Source: CAKOSP01 sp964370755 (lineage in GTDB: Bacteria; Bacillota_I; Bacilli_A; RF39; UBA660). From it: a stretch of DNA of 58,660 nt. The notes under the pieces are model-generated. The model was not told the origin of the DNA, did no database searches, and saw only the letters and a program-made list of their open reading frames with translations. Of the stretch, positions 1 to 9,028 are shown piece by piece. The translations under genes were made by a program, and so were the position numbers. The stretch is from contig CAYJKL010000005.1 in assembly GCA_964370755.1 (NCBI GenBank), forward strand, positions 1-58,660. The letters are read 5' to 3'. The number at the start of each line of letters is the position of its first letter. Position 1 is the first letter of the stretch.

Positions 1-2
1 TA

Positions 3-1037
3 ATTTCTAATATTTTAAGTGATGGAATGGGGATAGAAAAAGAGGATATTGATAATGCCTCTATTGTTATAGATAAACTGGGTTTAAAAATTGAAAAGAA
101 TGGTTATAAAAATAATTATGAATACATTATATTGGTTTTAAAAGATAGCCAAGGTAATAGTATAGAAATGCTTAGAAGAAATGGATGTCTTGTACTTAAA
201 GGAAAGTATATGAATAGTCCTTATGATTTTTATATTAGATTTAGGTTTGGTAAGATTAATTTGTTTCTTTCTAATGACACTATTGAGGTTCTATCTGTAA
301 AAGATGAAGGTGACAAGCTTACTGTATTTAATCATACTAAAGCGCGTTTATTTAATGCTACGGATTATCAAGAAATAATGAAACCTAGTAGTGAAATTGA
401 TTTAAATGGACTTTCATTAAATATGCAAATAGCTGAAGTTTTAAAATTTGTAAAAGATGATAAACTAGTTGATGCTATAAAAAAAGAGGCTATTGATATG
501 GACAGTGCTATAAAGTTTGCTTTTAGTTTTATGCAAGATAAAAATGTTGATGAAAAATATGAGAATGATATTAAAACTATGCTTGTTTCTTTAATTGAAA
601 AATATGATTTAGTCGTTTCTAGTATTAGTAATGGACGAGATGGTTTTGTTAAATTTCACCAAAGGGATACTAAGAATATGTATTTAGATTTATATATGTT
701 TGATGGGATTAATGAATTCACTGGTGAAAAAGAGTTTCTATATAGGTTTGAAATAAGAGATAAAAATGATAAGCATGTTGTTTCGTATAGAATGTTACTT
801 AATTATCCTGAGAAAAGAGAAGTTGTTGCTTATATATCAGGAAAGTTTTACGATATGAATTCTTCGATTAATTACTATGATGGAGAATCTACTGAATTTA
901 TGAAAAAAACAAATATTGGTGCTGGATATGTAACGCCTGATGCAACGTTTGCTTATGATGATTTATCTGGTATATATGAAGATGTTGTTGAAAGAAGAAG
1001 AAAAGCTGAGAATAATAATTTGGATGGAGCAAAATAA
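3..1037 (+). CDS. Unknown protein, 5' end cut off by the window
   Basis: The frame is open back to the first bases of the window, so the ATG at 27 is probably internal and the gene starts upstream. The visible ~340 residues are soluble-looking, rich in Lys, Asp and Tyr, with no signal peptide, membrane segment or motif I recognise. The C-terminus is charged (ERRRKAENNNLDGAK). It converges with the flippase gene on the other strand, 17 bases away. I cannot assign a function; it is most likely a cytoplasmic protein specific to this lineage. Confidence 0.7.
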   Translation: MSNILSDGMGIEKEDIDNASIVIDKLGLKIEKNGYKNNYEYIILVLKDSQGNSIEMLRRNGCLVLKGKYMNSPYDFYIRFRFGKINLFLSNDTIEVLSVKDEGDKLTVFNHTKARLFNATDYQEIMKPSSEIDLNGLSLNMQIAEVLKFVKDDKLVDAIKKEAIDMDSAIKFAFSFMQDKNVDEKYENDIKTMLVSLIEKYDLVVSSISNGRDGFVKFHQRDTKNMYLDLYMFDGINEFTGEKEFLYRFEIRDKNDKHVVSYRMLLNYPEKREVVAYISGKFYDMNSSINYYDGESTEFMKKTNIGAGYVTPDATFAYDDLSGIYEDVVERRRKAENNNLDGAK

Positions 1038-1054
1038 ATTTTTATTTAGAAAGA

Positions 1055-2353
1055 CTATATTAGTTTTTCTTTTTTTAATGCTATAAAGTTTAGAAGGACT
1101 ATTATTATTATGTTTACTATTTCTGCTATTATAAGAGAGTATACTCCTATTTTTAAGAATGAGAATATTGTGAGTGTTGCTAGTTTTACTATTACTCCGA
1201 TTATGCTTATTTTAAATGCGTGTTTTGCTTTTCCTATCGCTTGAAGTATTGAGTAGCATATTGCTTCTAGGTAGAATATTGTGAAAAAAGGTGCTAGTAC
1301 TTTTATATAGTCGCTTCCTGCGTTTGTTTTGTATAAGACTTCTAGAAGTGTGTCTCTAAATAAAAATATGAATACTGAGAATGCTAGACCTATTATGAAT
1401 GTAAGTGAGAGTGTTTGTTTAACTCTTTTTTTAATCAATTTTAAATTTCTGTTTGCGTGATGTTTGCTTATTTCTGGTATGAGTGTTTGAGATAGGGCTT
1501 GTATGAAAAATGCTGGCATTGTTAGAAGTGATATTGCGTATGCATTGTAAGCTCCGTACTCAGCTAGTACAAATGATGATGAGTAACCCATGTAAATTAA
1601 TACATTTGTTAAAATTATTGGTTCGAAGAAATAACCAACGTTTCCGATTATTCTGCTTGATACAGTTGGAAATGCTGTTCCTAGTATGTCGTTTTTAACA
1701 TTTGGATTATATGTAAAATCTTCTTTTTTAAGTTTTACTTTTTTAGGCACAAAGAAGAAAAATATTATTATACTGAAAGTTTCTGAGAAAACTGATAAAA
1801 GTATTAAACCTAGTACTGCGTGAAATATACTTAGGTCTAGTAATTTTGGCATAAATACTAAAATCATTAGAAGTCTGAATATTTGCTCTAATATGTTTGA
1901 TACCATGTATGGCATTGTTTCTTGTTTTCCTAGGAAGTATCCTTTTATTATTGATGATATAGATACAAAAGGTAGTGTTAAACTCATTGCTATTAGTAAG
2001 TATTTTGCTCTTGGTTCGTTAAGAAGTGAGCTTGCAATAAATTCGCTTGATAAAAACGTAACGATTATTAGAAGTGCGTTTATTATCATTATTATGATTG
2101 TACTATTAGATAGTATTTTTATGCTTCTTGTTTTCTTTTCTGCAACTAGTTTTGATATTGTTAGAGGGAGTGCTAGTGTTGCTATTGTTACAAGCATTGA
2201 GTATGTAGGCATTACAATAGAGAAGAGTGCTATTCCTTCTGGGCCAACTTCTCTAGTATAAATTATTCTTATAACAAAACCGATAAGTCTTGTTATAAAG
2301 CCTCCTACTAAAAGTATAAGCGTGGATGTTATAAATATATTTTTCTTTTTCAT
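1055..2353 (-). CDS. SpoVB/MurJ-type flippase (MATE/MOP superfamily)
   Basis: This 432-residue integral membrane protein has about twelve hydrophobic segments and opens with a loop-helix rich in Gly/Arg (GGFITRLIGFVIRIIYTREV), the usual start of the polysaccharide biosynthesis/SpoVB family. Family members flip lipid-linked cell-wall or polysaccharide precursors across the membrane. In Bacillus subtilis spoVB sits close to comN and relA, and here comN and rel follow 2 kb away, so SpoVB is the better name than MurJ, although lipid II flipping is possible. No clear Shine-Dalgarno precedes the ATG; a TATAGT hexamer lies about 12 bases upstream of it, suggesting a very short leader. Confidence 0.85.
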   Translation of the reverse strand: MKKKNIFITSTLILLVGGFITRLIGFVIRIIYTREVGPEGIALFSIVMPTYSMLVTIATLALPLTISKLVAEKKTRSIKILSNSTIIIMIINALLIIVTFLSSEFIASSLLNEPRAKYLLIAMSLTLPFVSISSIIKGYFLGKQETMPYMVSNILEQIFRLLMILVFMPKLLDLSIFHAVLGLILLSVFSETFSIIIFFFFVPKKVKLKKEDFTYNPNVKNDILGTAFPTVSSRIIGNVGYFFEPIILTNVLIYMGYSSSFVLAEYGAYNAYAISLLTMPAFFIQALSQTLIPEISKHHANRNLKLIKKRVKQTLSLTFIIGLAFSVFIFLFRDTLLEVLYKTNAGSDYIKVLAPFFTIFYLEAICYSILQAIGKAKHAFKISIIGVIVKLATLTIFSFLKIGVYSLIIAEIVNIIIIVLLNFIALKKEKLI

Positions 2354-2478
2354 ATGTATCTTTAAACTATATGCAAACTTATAAATTTACTTGATATATT
2401 TGTTTTAGTTAAATTATTGAGAATAAATACAAAAATAATGCAGTCAATAGACGTAGTTCTAGTTTTTGAAAAATTATA

Positions 2479-2503
2479 GGGAGCAAAGGCTCTCTCTTTT
2501 TTT
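2479..2503 (+). terminator. Hairpin plus T-run upstream of the surface-protein gene
   Basis: GGGAGC, a four-base loop and GCTCTC are followed by TCTTTTTTT. No + strand gene ends nearby: the neighbour at 1055-2353 is on the other strand. The hairpin therefore ends either a short leader or small RNA from about 2400, or attenuates transcription into the gene at 2563. A second promoter lies just downstream. Confidence 0.6.
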
Positions 2504-2513
2504 GCGAAAGTGA

Positions 2514-2542
2514 TTGAAAATATCTCTTTAATTTGATAAACT
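2514..2542 (+). promoter_or_regulatory. Probable sigma-A promoter for the BspA-like gene
   Basis: TTGAAA (2514-2519), a 17-base spacer and TAAACT (2537-2542) lie 20 bases upstream of the ATG at 2563, with GTAGGAGAG as ribosome-binding site between. It lies downstream of the hairpin at 2479-2503, so the gene can be transcribed independently of that hairpin. Confidence 0.55.
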
Positions 2543-2562
2543 TATTGTAGGAGAGAATAGAT

Positions 2563-4404
2563 ATGAAAAACAAATATAGAAAAATATTACTTACTATAAT
2601 TGGAACACTTCTTGTTTTAACGCTTGGAGTAACTTATGCTTACTTTGGAGGGACTGCTGGACCTGGCGCAAGTACTGATATTGATTTAGAAGCGCTTAAT
2701 GTTGAAAAATTAATTTTTAATAAAGGGGAGCCGATAAAATTATCTTTAAATTCTGTTACGCTTGCAGAAGGTGGGGGTAATGTTACTGGTGAGTCGACTG
2801 CTACTGCTACACTTGTTGCAAGTGAGACTATAAAAAATAGTACTGCTAATTATAATGTTTATTTAAATATTTTAAAAAATGAATTTGTTTATTCTACTGT
2901 AGATGAGACTCCTGAGATTATTGTACAGATTACTGATGCAGATGGTAATAATGTAACTAATATTAGTGGTCTTACTTATACAACAGTGGCTAATAATAAA
3001 GGTGAATCTATTAGTGGTTTTGATGTAACTACGAAAACAGGAAAATTTGATATTAAACTTAATGAGGCTATAGCATCTACTGATTTTGTTACAGGAGTTA
3101 CTGAAAGTTGGCATATTAAAGTTTATTTTATTAATTTAGCAACTAATCAAACTATAAATGCGAATAAATCTATGAATATGAACATTCTCATGACTCAAAG
3201 AGAAAATACTATGTTAAATGAAATAATAGATTCATCTGCTTTTTATGATATGACTGCCGATATTAGAAAAGATACTGATCCTATAATTGATGAAATGAGA
3301 TTTTCTAGTACTAAATCTAGTGATTATAATACTGCGTCTTTAAAGTGGGATGTATCTGCAAATACTGGTTCTGAAGAAGTTATTGCTTACATTGAAGATC
3401 ACGTAACTGATGGAAGAATACTGCATGTGCAAGCTAATGGTGACGTTTTATTTTATGGAGATATTGATAAAGATGATTCGTCTGTAAAAAGTTATTTTGA
3501 TAACGTGGATTTTATAAATTTTAATAGTAATGTCAATACTAGTAATGTAACTGATATGAGTTATATGTTTAAAGGGCTTGATGCTACAAATATTAATTTG
3601 GATGGTATTGATACAAGTAATGTTACTGATATGCGCGGTATGTTTTCTTATAGCAATATAATGAACTTAAATTTAAGTGGGTTTAACACTGGCGGTGTAA
3701 AATATATGAATACTATGTTTTCAAATACTGCTGCTACATATTTGGATCTAAGTTCCTTTGATACAAGTGAAGTGATATATATGGACGCGATGTTCGAAAG
3801 TAGTGATGCATTAAATTTAGATTTGAGTAATTTTGATACGGGTAATGTAACTAGTATGAGTTCTATGTTTGAAAATAGCGCAGCAACAGTATTAAATATA
3901 AGTGGTTTTGACACAAAAAAAGTTGAATATATGGATGACATGTTCAGAGGTGTATCATTATCTAGTTTAGATTTGAATTCTTTTTCTTTAGAAAAATTGC
4001 GTTATATCGATGGAATGTTCGCTAGTGCAAATATTTATAATTTACATTTTAAAAATTCTTGTGCTACAAATGCTTTAGATATGAATTCGTTGTTTTTAAA
4101 TAGTTATATTAATTATATTGATATGGAGAATTATTGTATAGCTCATGAAATTGGGGGAGGAGTAAATTTTGCTATCGATCGTAGTTACGAAACAGAACTT
4201 TATTATTTGTTTGAAACTATTGAAAATGCTTTTGCTTTTAAAAGCGGTATATACCCTGTGATTTTCATTAAAGATACTTTCCCTGCCACTGAATTTAAAT
4301 ATTATCAATCTGAAATTATGAGCCGCGGAATAAAGAATTATATTTTGGGAGTTAATTTTAGTAACGTAACTTTTACAACTGATATTAATGATATTTTACC
4401 ATAA
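2563..4404 (+). CDS. BspA-like surface protein with DUF285 repeats
   Basis: This 613-residue exported protein has an N-terminal signal segment (residues 1-30) ending in TYAYFGG, resembling the SipW-type signals of TasA/camelysin-like proteins. Residues ~30-215 form a beta-rich domain. From about residue 320 to 545 there are roughly eight 25-residue repeats of the type 'LDLSNFDTGNVTSMSSMF', the DUF285/BspA-type leucine-rich pattern known from Mycoplasma and gut Firmicutes. Such proteins are displayed on the surface and are often linked to adhesion. There is no LPXTG motif and no C-terminal anchor, so the N-terminal helix may retain it or it may be released. It has its own promoter and terminator. 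Confidence 0.85.
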   Translation: MKNKYRKILLTIIGTLLVLTLGVTYAYFGGTAGPGASTDIDLEALNVEKLIFNKGEPIKLSLNSVTLAEGGGNVTGESTATATLVASETIKNSTANYNVYLNILKNEFVYSTVDETPEIIVQITDADGNNVTNISGLTYTTVANNKGESISGFDVTTKTGKFDIKLNEAIASTDFVTGVTESWHIKVYFINLATNQTINANKSMNMNILMTQRENTMLNEIIDSSAFYDMTADIRKDTDPIIDEMRFSSTKSSDYNTASLKWDVSANTGSEEVIAYIEDHVTDGRILHVQANGDVLFYGDIDKDDSSVKSYFDNVDFINFNSNVNTSNVTDMSYMFKGLDATNINLDGIDTSNVTDMRGMFSYSNIMNLNLSGFNTGGVKYMNTMFSNTAATYLDLSSFDTSEVIYMDAMFESSDALNLDLSNFDTGNVTSMSSMFENSAATVLNISGFDTKKVEYMDDMFRGVSLSSLDLNSFSLEKLRYIDGMFASANIYNLHFKNSCATNALDMNSLFLNSYINYIDMENYCIAHEIGGGVNFAIDRSYETELYYLFETIENAFAFKSGIYPVIFIKDTFPATEFKYYQSEIMSRGIKNYILGVNFSNVTFTTDINDILP

Positions 4405-4425
4405 GAGGTTTATCCTCTTTTTTCT
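4403..4425 (+). terminator. Terminator of the BspA-like gene
   Basis: AAGAGG, a five-base loop and CCTCTT followed by a T-rich run; the left arm overlaps the stop codon. Confidence 0.85.
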
Positions 4426-4476
4426 TTTGTAGAAATTATTTGTTGTTTGTGATATTATATTAATAAGGGTGATAGT

Positions 4477-4731
4477 ATGGAAGATATTAAATTTAAAGAT
4501 ATAACTGAGCTTTATGAAAGGTTGCTCCCTGCTCTTAGAACTAAGAGAAATGAGCTTTTAAGAGAAAAATTTTTGATGAGTGAGCTTGATATTTGGAATT
4601 ATTTAAAAGATACTATGTGGGATAGTTCTGAAGATTTAAAACTTCATGATATGGCACATCATATTTTAAATTTTAATGTAGAAGAATATATAATGTATAA
4701 ACGAAAGAAATTAGGAGAGTCTGATGAATAA
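4477..4731 (+). CDS. comN: ComN-like post-transcriptional regulator
   Basis: This 84-residue protein carries 'ELYERLLPALRTKRNE' near the start and 'DIWNYLKDTMWDSSEDLKLH' in the middle, which I recognise as the pattern of the ComN/Post_transc_reg family (B. subtilis YrzD). ComN is reported to act post-transcriptionally on comE mRNA and to interact with cell-division-site proteins. This window also carries comEA and comEC, so a target exists. It is preceded by AAGGGTGAT and overlaps the rel start by 8 bases, implying translational coupling. The neighbourhood (spoVB-comN-rel-dtd) matches Bacillus. Confidence 0.75.
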   Translation: MEDIKFKDITELYERLLPALRTKRNELLREKFLMSELDIWNYLKDTMWDSSEDLKLHDMAHHILNFNVEEYIMYKRKKLGESDE

Positions 4732-6850
4732 TATAACTGATTTAATTAATAAACTAAATGATAAGAGTGATATAGATATAATCGTAAAAGCATATGAATA
4801 CGCTAAAAAGGAGCATAAAGGTGTTAAAAGATTATCTGGTGATGATTTTATCACTCATCCTTTAGAAGTTGCTAATATACTAGTTTATTTAGGTGTAGAT
4901 AATAAAACTATAGTGGCAGCACTGCTTCATGAAGTAACTGAGTATGGAAGTTCTTCTTTTGAAGATATAAAAAAGAATTTTGGTGAAGATGTGGCTAAGA
5001 TAGTTGAGTCTTTAACTAAAATTAATAAACTTGAACTTACTGATAAAAGTGAGTCTAGTGCGATATATTTAAGAAAAATTTTAGTTGGAATGGCTGAAGA
5101 TGTTAGAGTTTTATATATTAAACTTGCTGATAGACTTCATAATATGCGAACTAACTGGGCAATTAATCCTGTGAAGCAAAAAGATAAAGCTAGAGATACG
5201 ATGAATATACTTGTGCCTATTGCGCATAGACTTGGTATGAACTGGATTAAAAGTGAACTTGAAAATATATCGCTTCAGTATTTAAAACCTGATGTTTATG
5301 AAGATATTTTAGAAAAGTTAAATGCTACTGTAAAAGAGTTAAACGATGAACTTACTACTATGAAAAATGAAATAAGTTTAATATTAAAAGATAATGATGT
5401 GAAGTTTGAAATTAAAGGTAGGGTTAAAAGTGTTCATAGTATTTATAGTAAACTTTCTACTGGGCGTAAATGGAGTGATATCTATGATATTTTAGCGCTT
5501 AGAGTTTTTGTTGAAAAAGAAAGTGATTGTTATACAGTTGTAGGTCTTATACATTCTAAGTTTAAACCTATTGCTAAAAGATTTAAAGATTATGTGGCTA
5601 GCCCTAAAGCAAATATGTATCAGTCTCTTCATACTTCTGTAATAGGTCCTGGTGGTAAACTTTATGAGATTCAAATTAGGACTTATGAAATGGATATTAT
5701 TGCTGAGAAGGGTATAGCGTCTCACTGGTCTTATAAAGAAAAAGGGTCTAAGAAAATACAAAATATTATGGAGCAAAAACTTGAAATGTTTAGAAATATT
5801 ATTGAGTCTAATAATGAGTCTAATGATGTTGATTTTGAAAAAAACCTTGCAGTAGATTTTCTTAATGAAAATATATATTGTTATACTCCTAAAGGAGATG
5901 TTGTAGAGCTTCCCAAAGGAGCTACTCCCATAGATTTTGCTTATAGAATTCATACGAGTGTTGGAAATAGTGCAGTTGGAGCAATTGTTAATGAGCAAAT
6001 AGTGCAGTTTACACACGAACTTAGCGATGGTGATGTAATTAGTATTAAAACAAGTAATACTGCTAAACCTAATAAAGACTGGCTTAATATTGTTAAAACT
6101 ACGCAAGCAAAAAATAAAATTAAAAGTTATTTTAGTAAAGAAAGTAAACTTGATTATATTGCTAAAGGTAAGTCTATTTTAGAAAAAGAAGTTAGGAAGA
6201 AAAAACTTTCTTTTGATGAAGTTTTGAATGAAGAAAATGTAAGTAAAATTATTAAAGATTTAAAAGTTAATGATTTAGAAGATATTTATTTAGCTATTGG
6301 TACATTAAGATATACAGCTGGTTATATAATTAATCTGGCAAGTGTTGATAAAATGCTTGTACAAGATGTTTTACTTGATAAAACGAGTAGGCTTAAGAAT
6401 AAAAAACTTAATCATAAAAATGATATAATTGTAGATGGTGAGGCTGATGTTTTAGTATCGCTTGCTAAGTGTTGTAATCCTGTTAAAGGTGATGAAATAG
6501 TAGGTTATATAACTAAGGGTCAAGGTGTTTCAATTCATAAAAAATCTTGCGTGAATATAGATCTTAAAAATAATAGAAATATAGAAGTTACATGGAATGA
6601 GAACTCTGATAATGAGTTTATTACTAAACTTTATATTAATACTACTGAAGATTTTAATATATTACCTAATTTAATAGAAGTATGTACTAAAAAAGATATA
6701 AGTATTGCTTCATTTAATATAATTAAAATTAATAATAAAGAAGTTTATGAGATTGAAATTAGAGTTAAAAATGCAAGTGAGATTGAGACTGTTATTAATG
6801 CAATTGAAAGACTTGATTTAGTTAAAGAAGTTACGAAAAAGGTGAAATAG
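4724..6850 (+). CDS. rel: Long RelA/SpoT (Rel) ppGpp enzyme with degenerate hydrolase site
   Basis: This 708-residue RSH protein has HD hydrolase (~25-190), synthetase (~230-350), TGS (~390-450), zinc-finger-like CC region (~590) and ACT domains, the full length of the family. The synthetase motifs are canonical: RFKDYVASPKANMYQSLHTS, EIQIRT and GIASHWSYKE. In the hydrolase domain the first His (H45) and KLAD/N140 are kept, but the usual HD...ED core reads H69-E70...E73-Y74, replacing both Asp residues. These Asp residues are needed for Mn-dependent ppGpp hydrolysis in characterised Rel enzymes, so the protein may be synthesis-biased (inference). It overlaps comN by 8 bases and abuts dtd. Confidence 0.95.
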   Translation: MNNITDLINKLNDKSDIDIIVKAYEYAKKEHKGVKRLSGDDFITHPLEVANILVYLGVDNKTIVAALLHEVTEYGSSSFEDIKKNFGEDVAKIVESLTKINKLELTDKSESSAIYLRKILVGMAEDVRVLYIKLADRLHNMRTNWAINPVKQKDKARDTMNILVPIAHRLGMNWIKSELENISLQYLKPDVYEDILEKLNATVKELNDELTTMKNEISLILKDNDVKFEIKGRVKSVHSIYSKLSTGRKWSDIYDILALRVFVEKESDCYTVVGLIHSKFKPIAKRFKDYVASPKANMYQSLHTSVIGPGGKLYEIQIRTYEMDIIAEKGIASHWSYKEKGSKKIQNIMEQKLEMFRNIIESNNESNDVDFEKNLAVDFLNENIYCYTPKGDVVELPKGATPIDFAYRIHTSVGNSAVGAIVNEQIVQFTHELSDGDVISIKTSNTAKPNKDWLNIVKTTQAKNKIKSYFSKESKLDYIAKGKSILEKEVRKKKLSFDEVLNEENVSKIIKDLKVNDLEDIYLAIGTLRYTAGYIINLASVDKMLVQDVLLDKTSRLKNKKLNHKNDIIVDGEADVLVSLAKCCNPVKGDEIVGYITKGQGVSIHKKSCVNIDLKNNRNIEVTWNENSDNEFITKLYINTTEDFNILPNLIEVCTKKDISIASFNIIKINNKEVYEIEIRVKNASEIETVINAIERLDLVKEVTKKVK

Positions 6851-7285
6851 ATGAAAGTAATTGTTCAAAGAGTTAAAAAAGGGAAAGTTAAAGTAGATGA
6901 TGAAACTGTTGGAAAAATTGATAAAGGTCTTGTGCTTTTAGTTGGTTTTAAAACTAGCGATACTTTAAAAGAAGTTGATTTGATGGTTAAAAAAGTTCTT
7001 AATTTAAGAATATTTGATGATGAAGATGGTATTATGAATAAATCTGTTTTAGATATTAATGGTGAGATTTTATCTGTTAGTCAGTTTACTCTTTATGCTG
7101 ATACTAAAAAAGGTAATAGACCTTCTTATATAAATTCTATGAAGTCTGATGATGCTAATGAGTTATATGATAAATTTAATGAAAAGTTAAAAAAAAGTAT
7201 AAATGTTGAAACTGGTGTTTTTGGAGCAGATATGGTTGTATCTATTAAAAATGATGGGCCAGTAACAATTATTTTGGAAAATTAA
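6851..7285 (+). CDS. dtd: D-aminoacyl-tRNA deacylase
   Basis: This 144-residue protein is of normal length and shows both DTD signatures: SQFTLYAD (Ser-Gln-Phe-Thr motif) and NDGPVTI near the C-terminus (cis Gly-Pro motif). It removes D-amino acids wrongly attached to tRNA. It starts directly after the rel stop with GGTGAAATAG as ribosome-binding site, so rel and dtd form one operon as in Bacillus. There is nothing unusual in the catalytic motifs. Confidence 0.95.
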   Translation: MKVIVQRVKKGKVKVDDETVGKIDKGLVLLVGFKTSDTLKEVDLMVKKVLNLRIFDDEDGIMNKSVLDINGEILSVSQFTLYADTKKGNRPSYINSMKSDDANELYDKFNEKLKKSINVETGVFGADMVVSIKNDGPVTIILEN

Positions 7286-7323
7286 TTGTCTAAGCGTAAT
7301 TAGAAAAGGAGATAGTGGTAAAA

Positions 7324-8091
7324 ATGTTAGATAAAGTAAATGTAAGTAAAGCAACTGATAGTTCTTCAAATAAGACTATTATGTGGTTAATTATTGTTTC
7401 AATTGTAGTTACAATTATATGGGGGTTAATTCTTAATAGTCCATCATCTGAAGAGAAACTTGTGCTTGAAGCATTAGAGTTAGAGTATGGAAAAGAGTTT
7501 GAAGTTTCTCATAGTTCTTATTATTATGGTGGCGCTGCATTTTTTGTATACCCGAGTGAAGATTCAACCCTGGTTTTTCAAGTTGAAATTAAAGATGATG
7601 GCGAAGTAAATACATTTCGTTATGCTCAAAAATTGCTTGAAAGAGAAGTGGAAACTATAATAAAAGAAGAATTTGCAAAAAATAATTTTAACGTTGAAAG
7701 CCAAGTAAGTATTGGCTTAAATGGCTATTTCGATGTTCCTCTAAATATATCACCATATGAATTTATGACTGAATGTTCACATGATAATTTTACTGCTGGT
7801 ATTGTTTTAGAGAAAACTGATTCGATTAACGCATCTATTATTACAGATATTTATTTAGAACTTTATGAAAAATTTCCTAATGTTGGTTTTGGGACTATAT
7901 TATATATAGTTAGCGAAGCGGATTTTGAAAGGATCTCTCCTAGTATAATTAAAAGTCCCGGTAGTTTCAATTTACATGATCTTGAATTTTATGGGGCTGA
8001 AGACCATGTAACTGAATTTAATTTTGGGATATTTGAGACAGGTATACCTAATAAAACTGTTGAAGAAGTTAGTGAATTATTATTAAATTAG
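7324..8091 (+). CDS. Unknown protein with one N-terminal membrane segment
   Basis: A single hydrophobic helix (IMWLIIVSIVVTIIWGLIL, residues ~20-40 from the ATG) anchors an otherwise soluble ~215-residue domain, probably outside the cell. I recognise no domain. I chose the ATG at 7324; an in-frame GTG at 7315 lies only three bases from AAGGAG and seems too close. It lies 38 bases after dtd and 62 bases before another anchored unknown protein, so the two may be partners. Confidence 0.7.
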   Translation: MLDKVNVSKATDSSSNKTIMWLIIVSIVVTIIWGLILNSPSSEEKLVLEALELEYGKEFEVSHSSYYYGGAAFFVYPSEDSTLVFQVEIKDDGEVNTFRYAQKLLEREVETIIKEEFAKNNFNVESQVSIGLNGYFDVPLNISPYEFMTECSHDNFTAGIVLEKTDSINASIITDIYLELYEKFPNVGFGTILYIVSEADFERISPSIIKSPGSFNLHDLEFYGAEDHVTEFNFGIFETGIPNKTVEEVSELLLN

Positions 8092-8153
8092 TTAATAAAA
8101 TGGTAGACGAGTAACGATAATGCTAGAAATAATTAGTCAGGAGAGAATTAATA

Positions 8154-8960
8154 ATGGATAATATAACAAACAAGGATATGATTGAAGTTTTTGAGGAAAA
8201 ACTTTATCTTGATAATATTAAGAAGAAGGAAAATATAGTTTTAAGAAATGAATTTTTCACTAAAAAACTTCCTAGAAGAATACTGGCGGGTACTAATGCA
8301 GGCATATTTATGTTTATGATGCTATATTTGCCTTTTTATTCTAAAGGTGATGGTAATTTAGATCGTAAAGTAGAAACGGTTTCTGGAGTTAAAATTGAGA
8401 CTCAGGAATATCATGATGGATGTTTATATAAGACATTATATCAGCCATATGACCAGGATACCAGTTTATATTATGTTTTGGAAGATAGTAAGCAGCTGCT
8501 TTGCAAAGTTTATTTAAATAGTGAAGTTACAATAGATGATAACGGAACTTACAAAAGATTTATTACTGAGTATAATCTAAAAGTAGATGACCTAAGCGAG
8601 TTACTTAAATCTACTATTACGGATGATTTGACAGATCTTTTACCTATAATGCAAAGAGTTAAAAAATATGAAGTAACTTTAGAGAATGAACCTTTAACTA
8701 TGTCAGAATCAGTTTCGTTTAGTTATTTTACTTTAAATTATGATAATGCTGTTGTAGAGTTTACTGAAGTGAGTGATGTTATAAAAATATTAACATATAT
8801 TATGTATAGTTTAATAGCAATTGGTTTTTCTGTTAGTGCTTTTGGTATAGAGAGAGCATATGAAGAAATAAGTGGTATTATTGGTAAAGGCAAAAATGAT
8901 AAAGAAGAACTTGAAAAGTTAAAAAACGAATACCAACGTAAATATAAGAAATATATATAG
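8154..8960 (+). CDS. Unknown membrane protein with two hydrophobic segments
   Basis: This 268-residue protein has hydrophobic stretches near residues 45-62 and 210-228 with a ~150-residue loop between, predicted to be extracytoplasmic. A Lys/Glu-rich tail (EELEKLKNEYQRKYKKYI) is probably helical. No family is recognised. It follows TCAGGAGAG and sits at the end of the rel-dtd side of the region, just before an RNA gene. The two-anchor loop layout resembles membrane-anchored sensors or envelope proteins, but this is only a shape argument. Confidence 0.7.
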   Translation: MDNITNKDMIEVFEEKLYLDNIKKKENIVLRNEFFTKKLPRRILAGTNAGIFMFMMLYLPFYSKGDGNLDRKVETVSGVKIETQEYHDGCLYKTLYQPYDQDTSLYYVLEDSKQLLCKVYLNSEVTIDDNGTYKRFITEYNLKVDDLSELLKSTITDDLTDLLPIMQRVKKYEVTLENEPLTMSESVSFSYFTLNYDNAVVEFTEVSDVIKILTYIMYSLIAIGFSVSAFGIERAYEEISGIIGKGKNDKEELEKLKNEYQRKYKKYI

Positions 8961-8993
8961 ATTTGAATAAATTTGGTAAGTAATCAAATATTA

Positions 8994-9022
8994 TTGACTA
9001 TTCGTCATTTTAATGATATCAT
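8994..9022 (+). promoter_or_regulatory. Promoter of the small RNA at 9029
   Basis: TTGACT (8994-8999), a 17-base spacer and TATCAT (9017-9022). The expected start, about seven bases downstream, falls at 9029-9030, just where the closing stem of the predicted RNA begins. No reading frame with a ribosome-binding site follows. Confidence 0.65.
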
Positions 9023-9028
9023 TTTTAT

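Noticed and set aside
5492..6106. 204-codon open frame antisense to rel
   Set aside because: Mirror of rel codons; composition is Asn/Ile/Ser-rich noise and the sense frame is a conserved enzyme.
7315..7323. GTG at 7315 as the start of the anchored unknown protein
   Set aside because: Only three bases separate it from AAGGAG; the ATG at 7324 is preferred, though its spacing of twelve is somewhat long.
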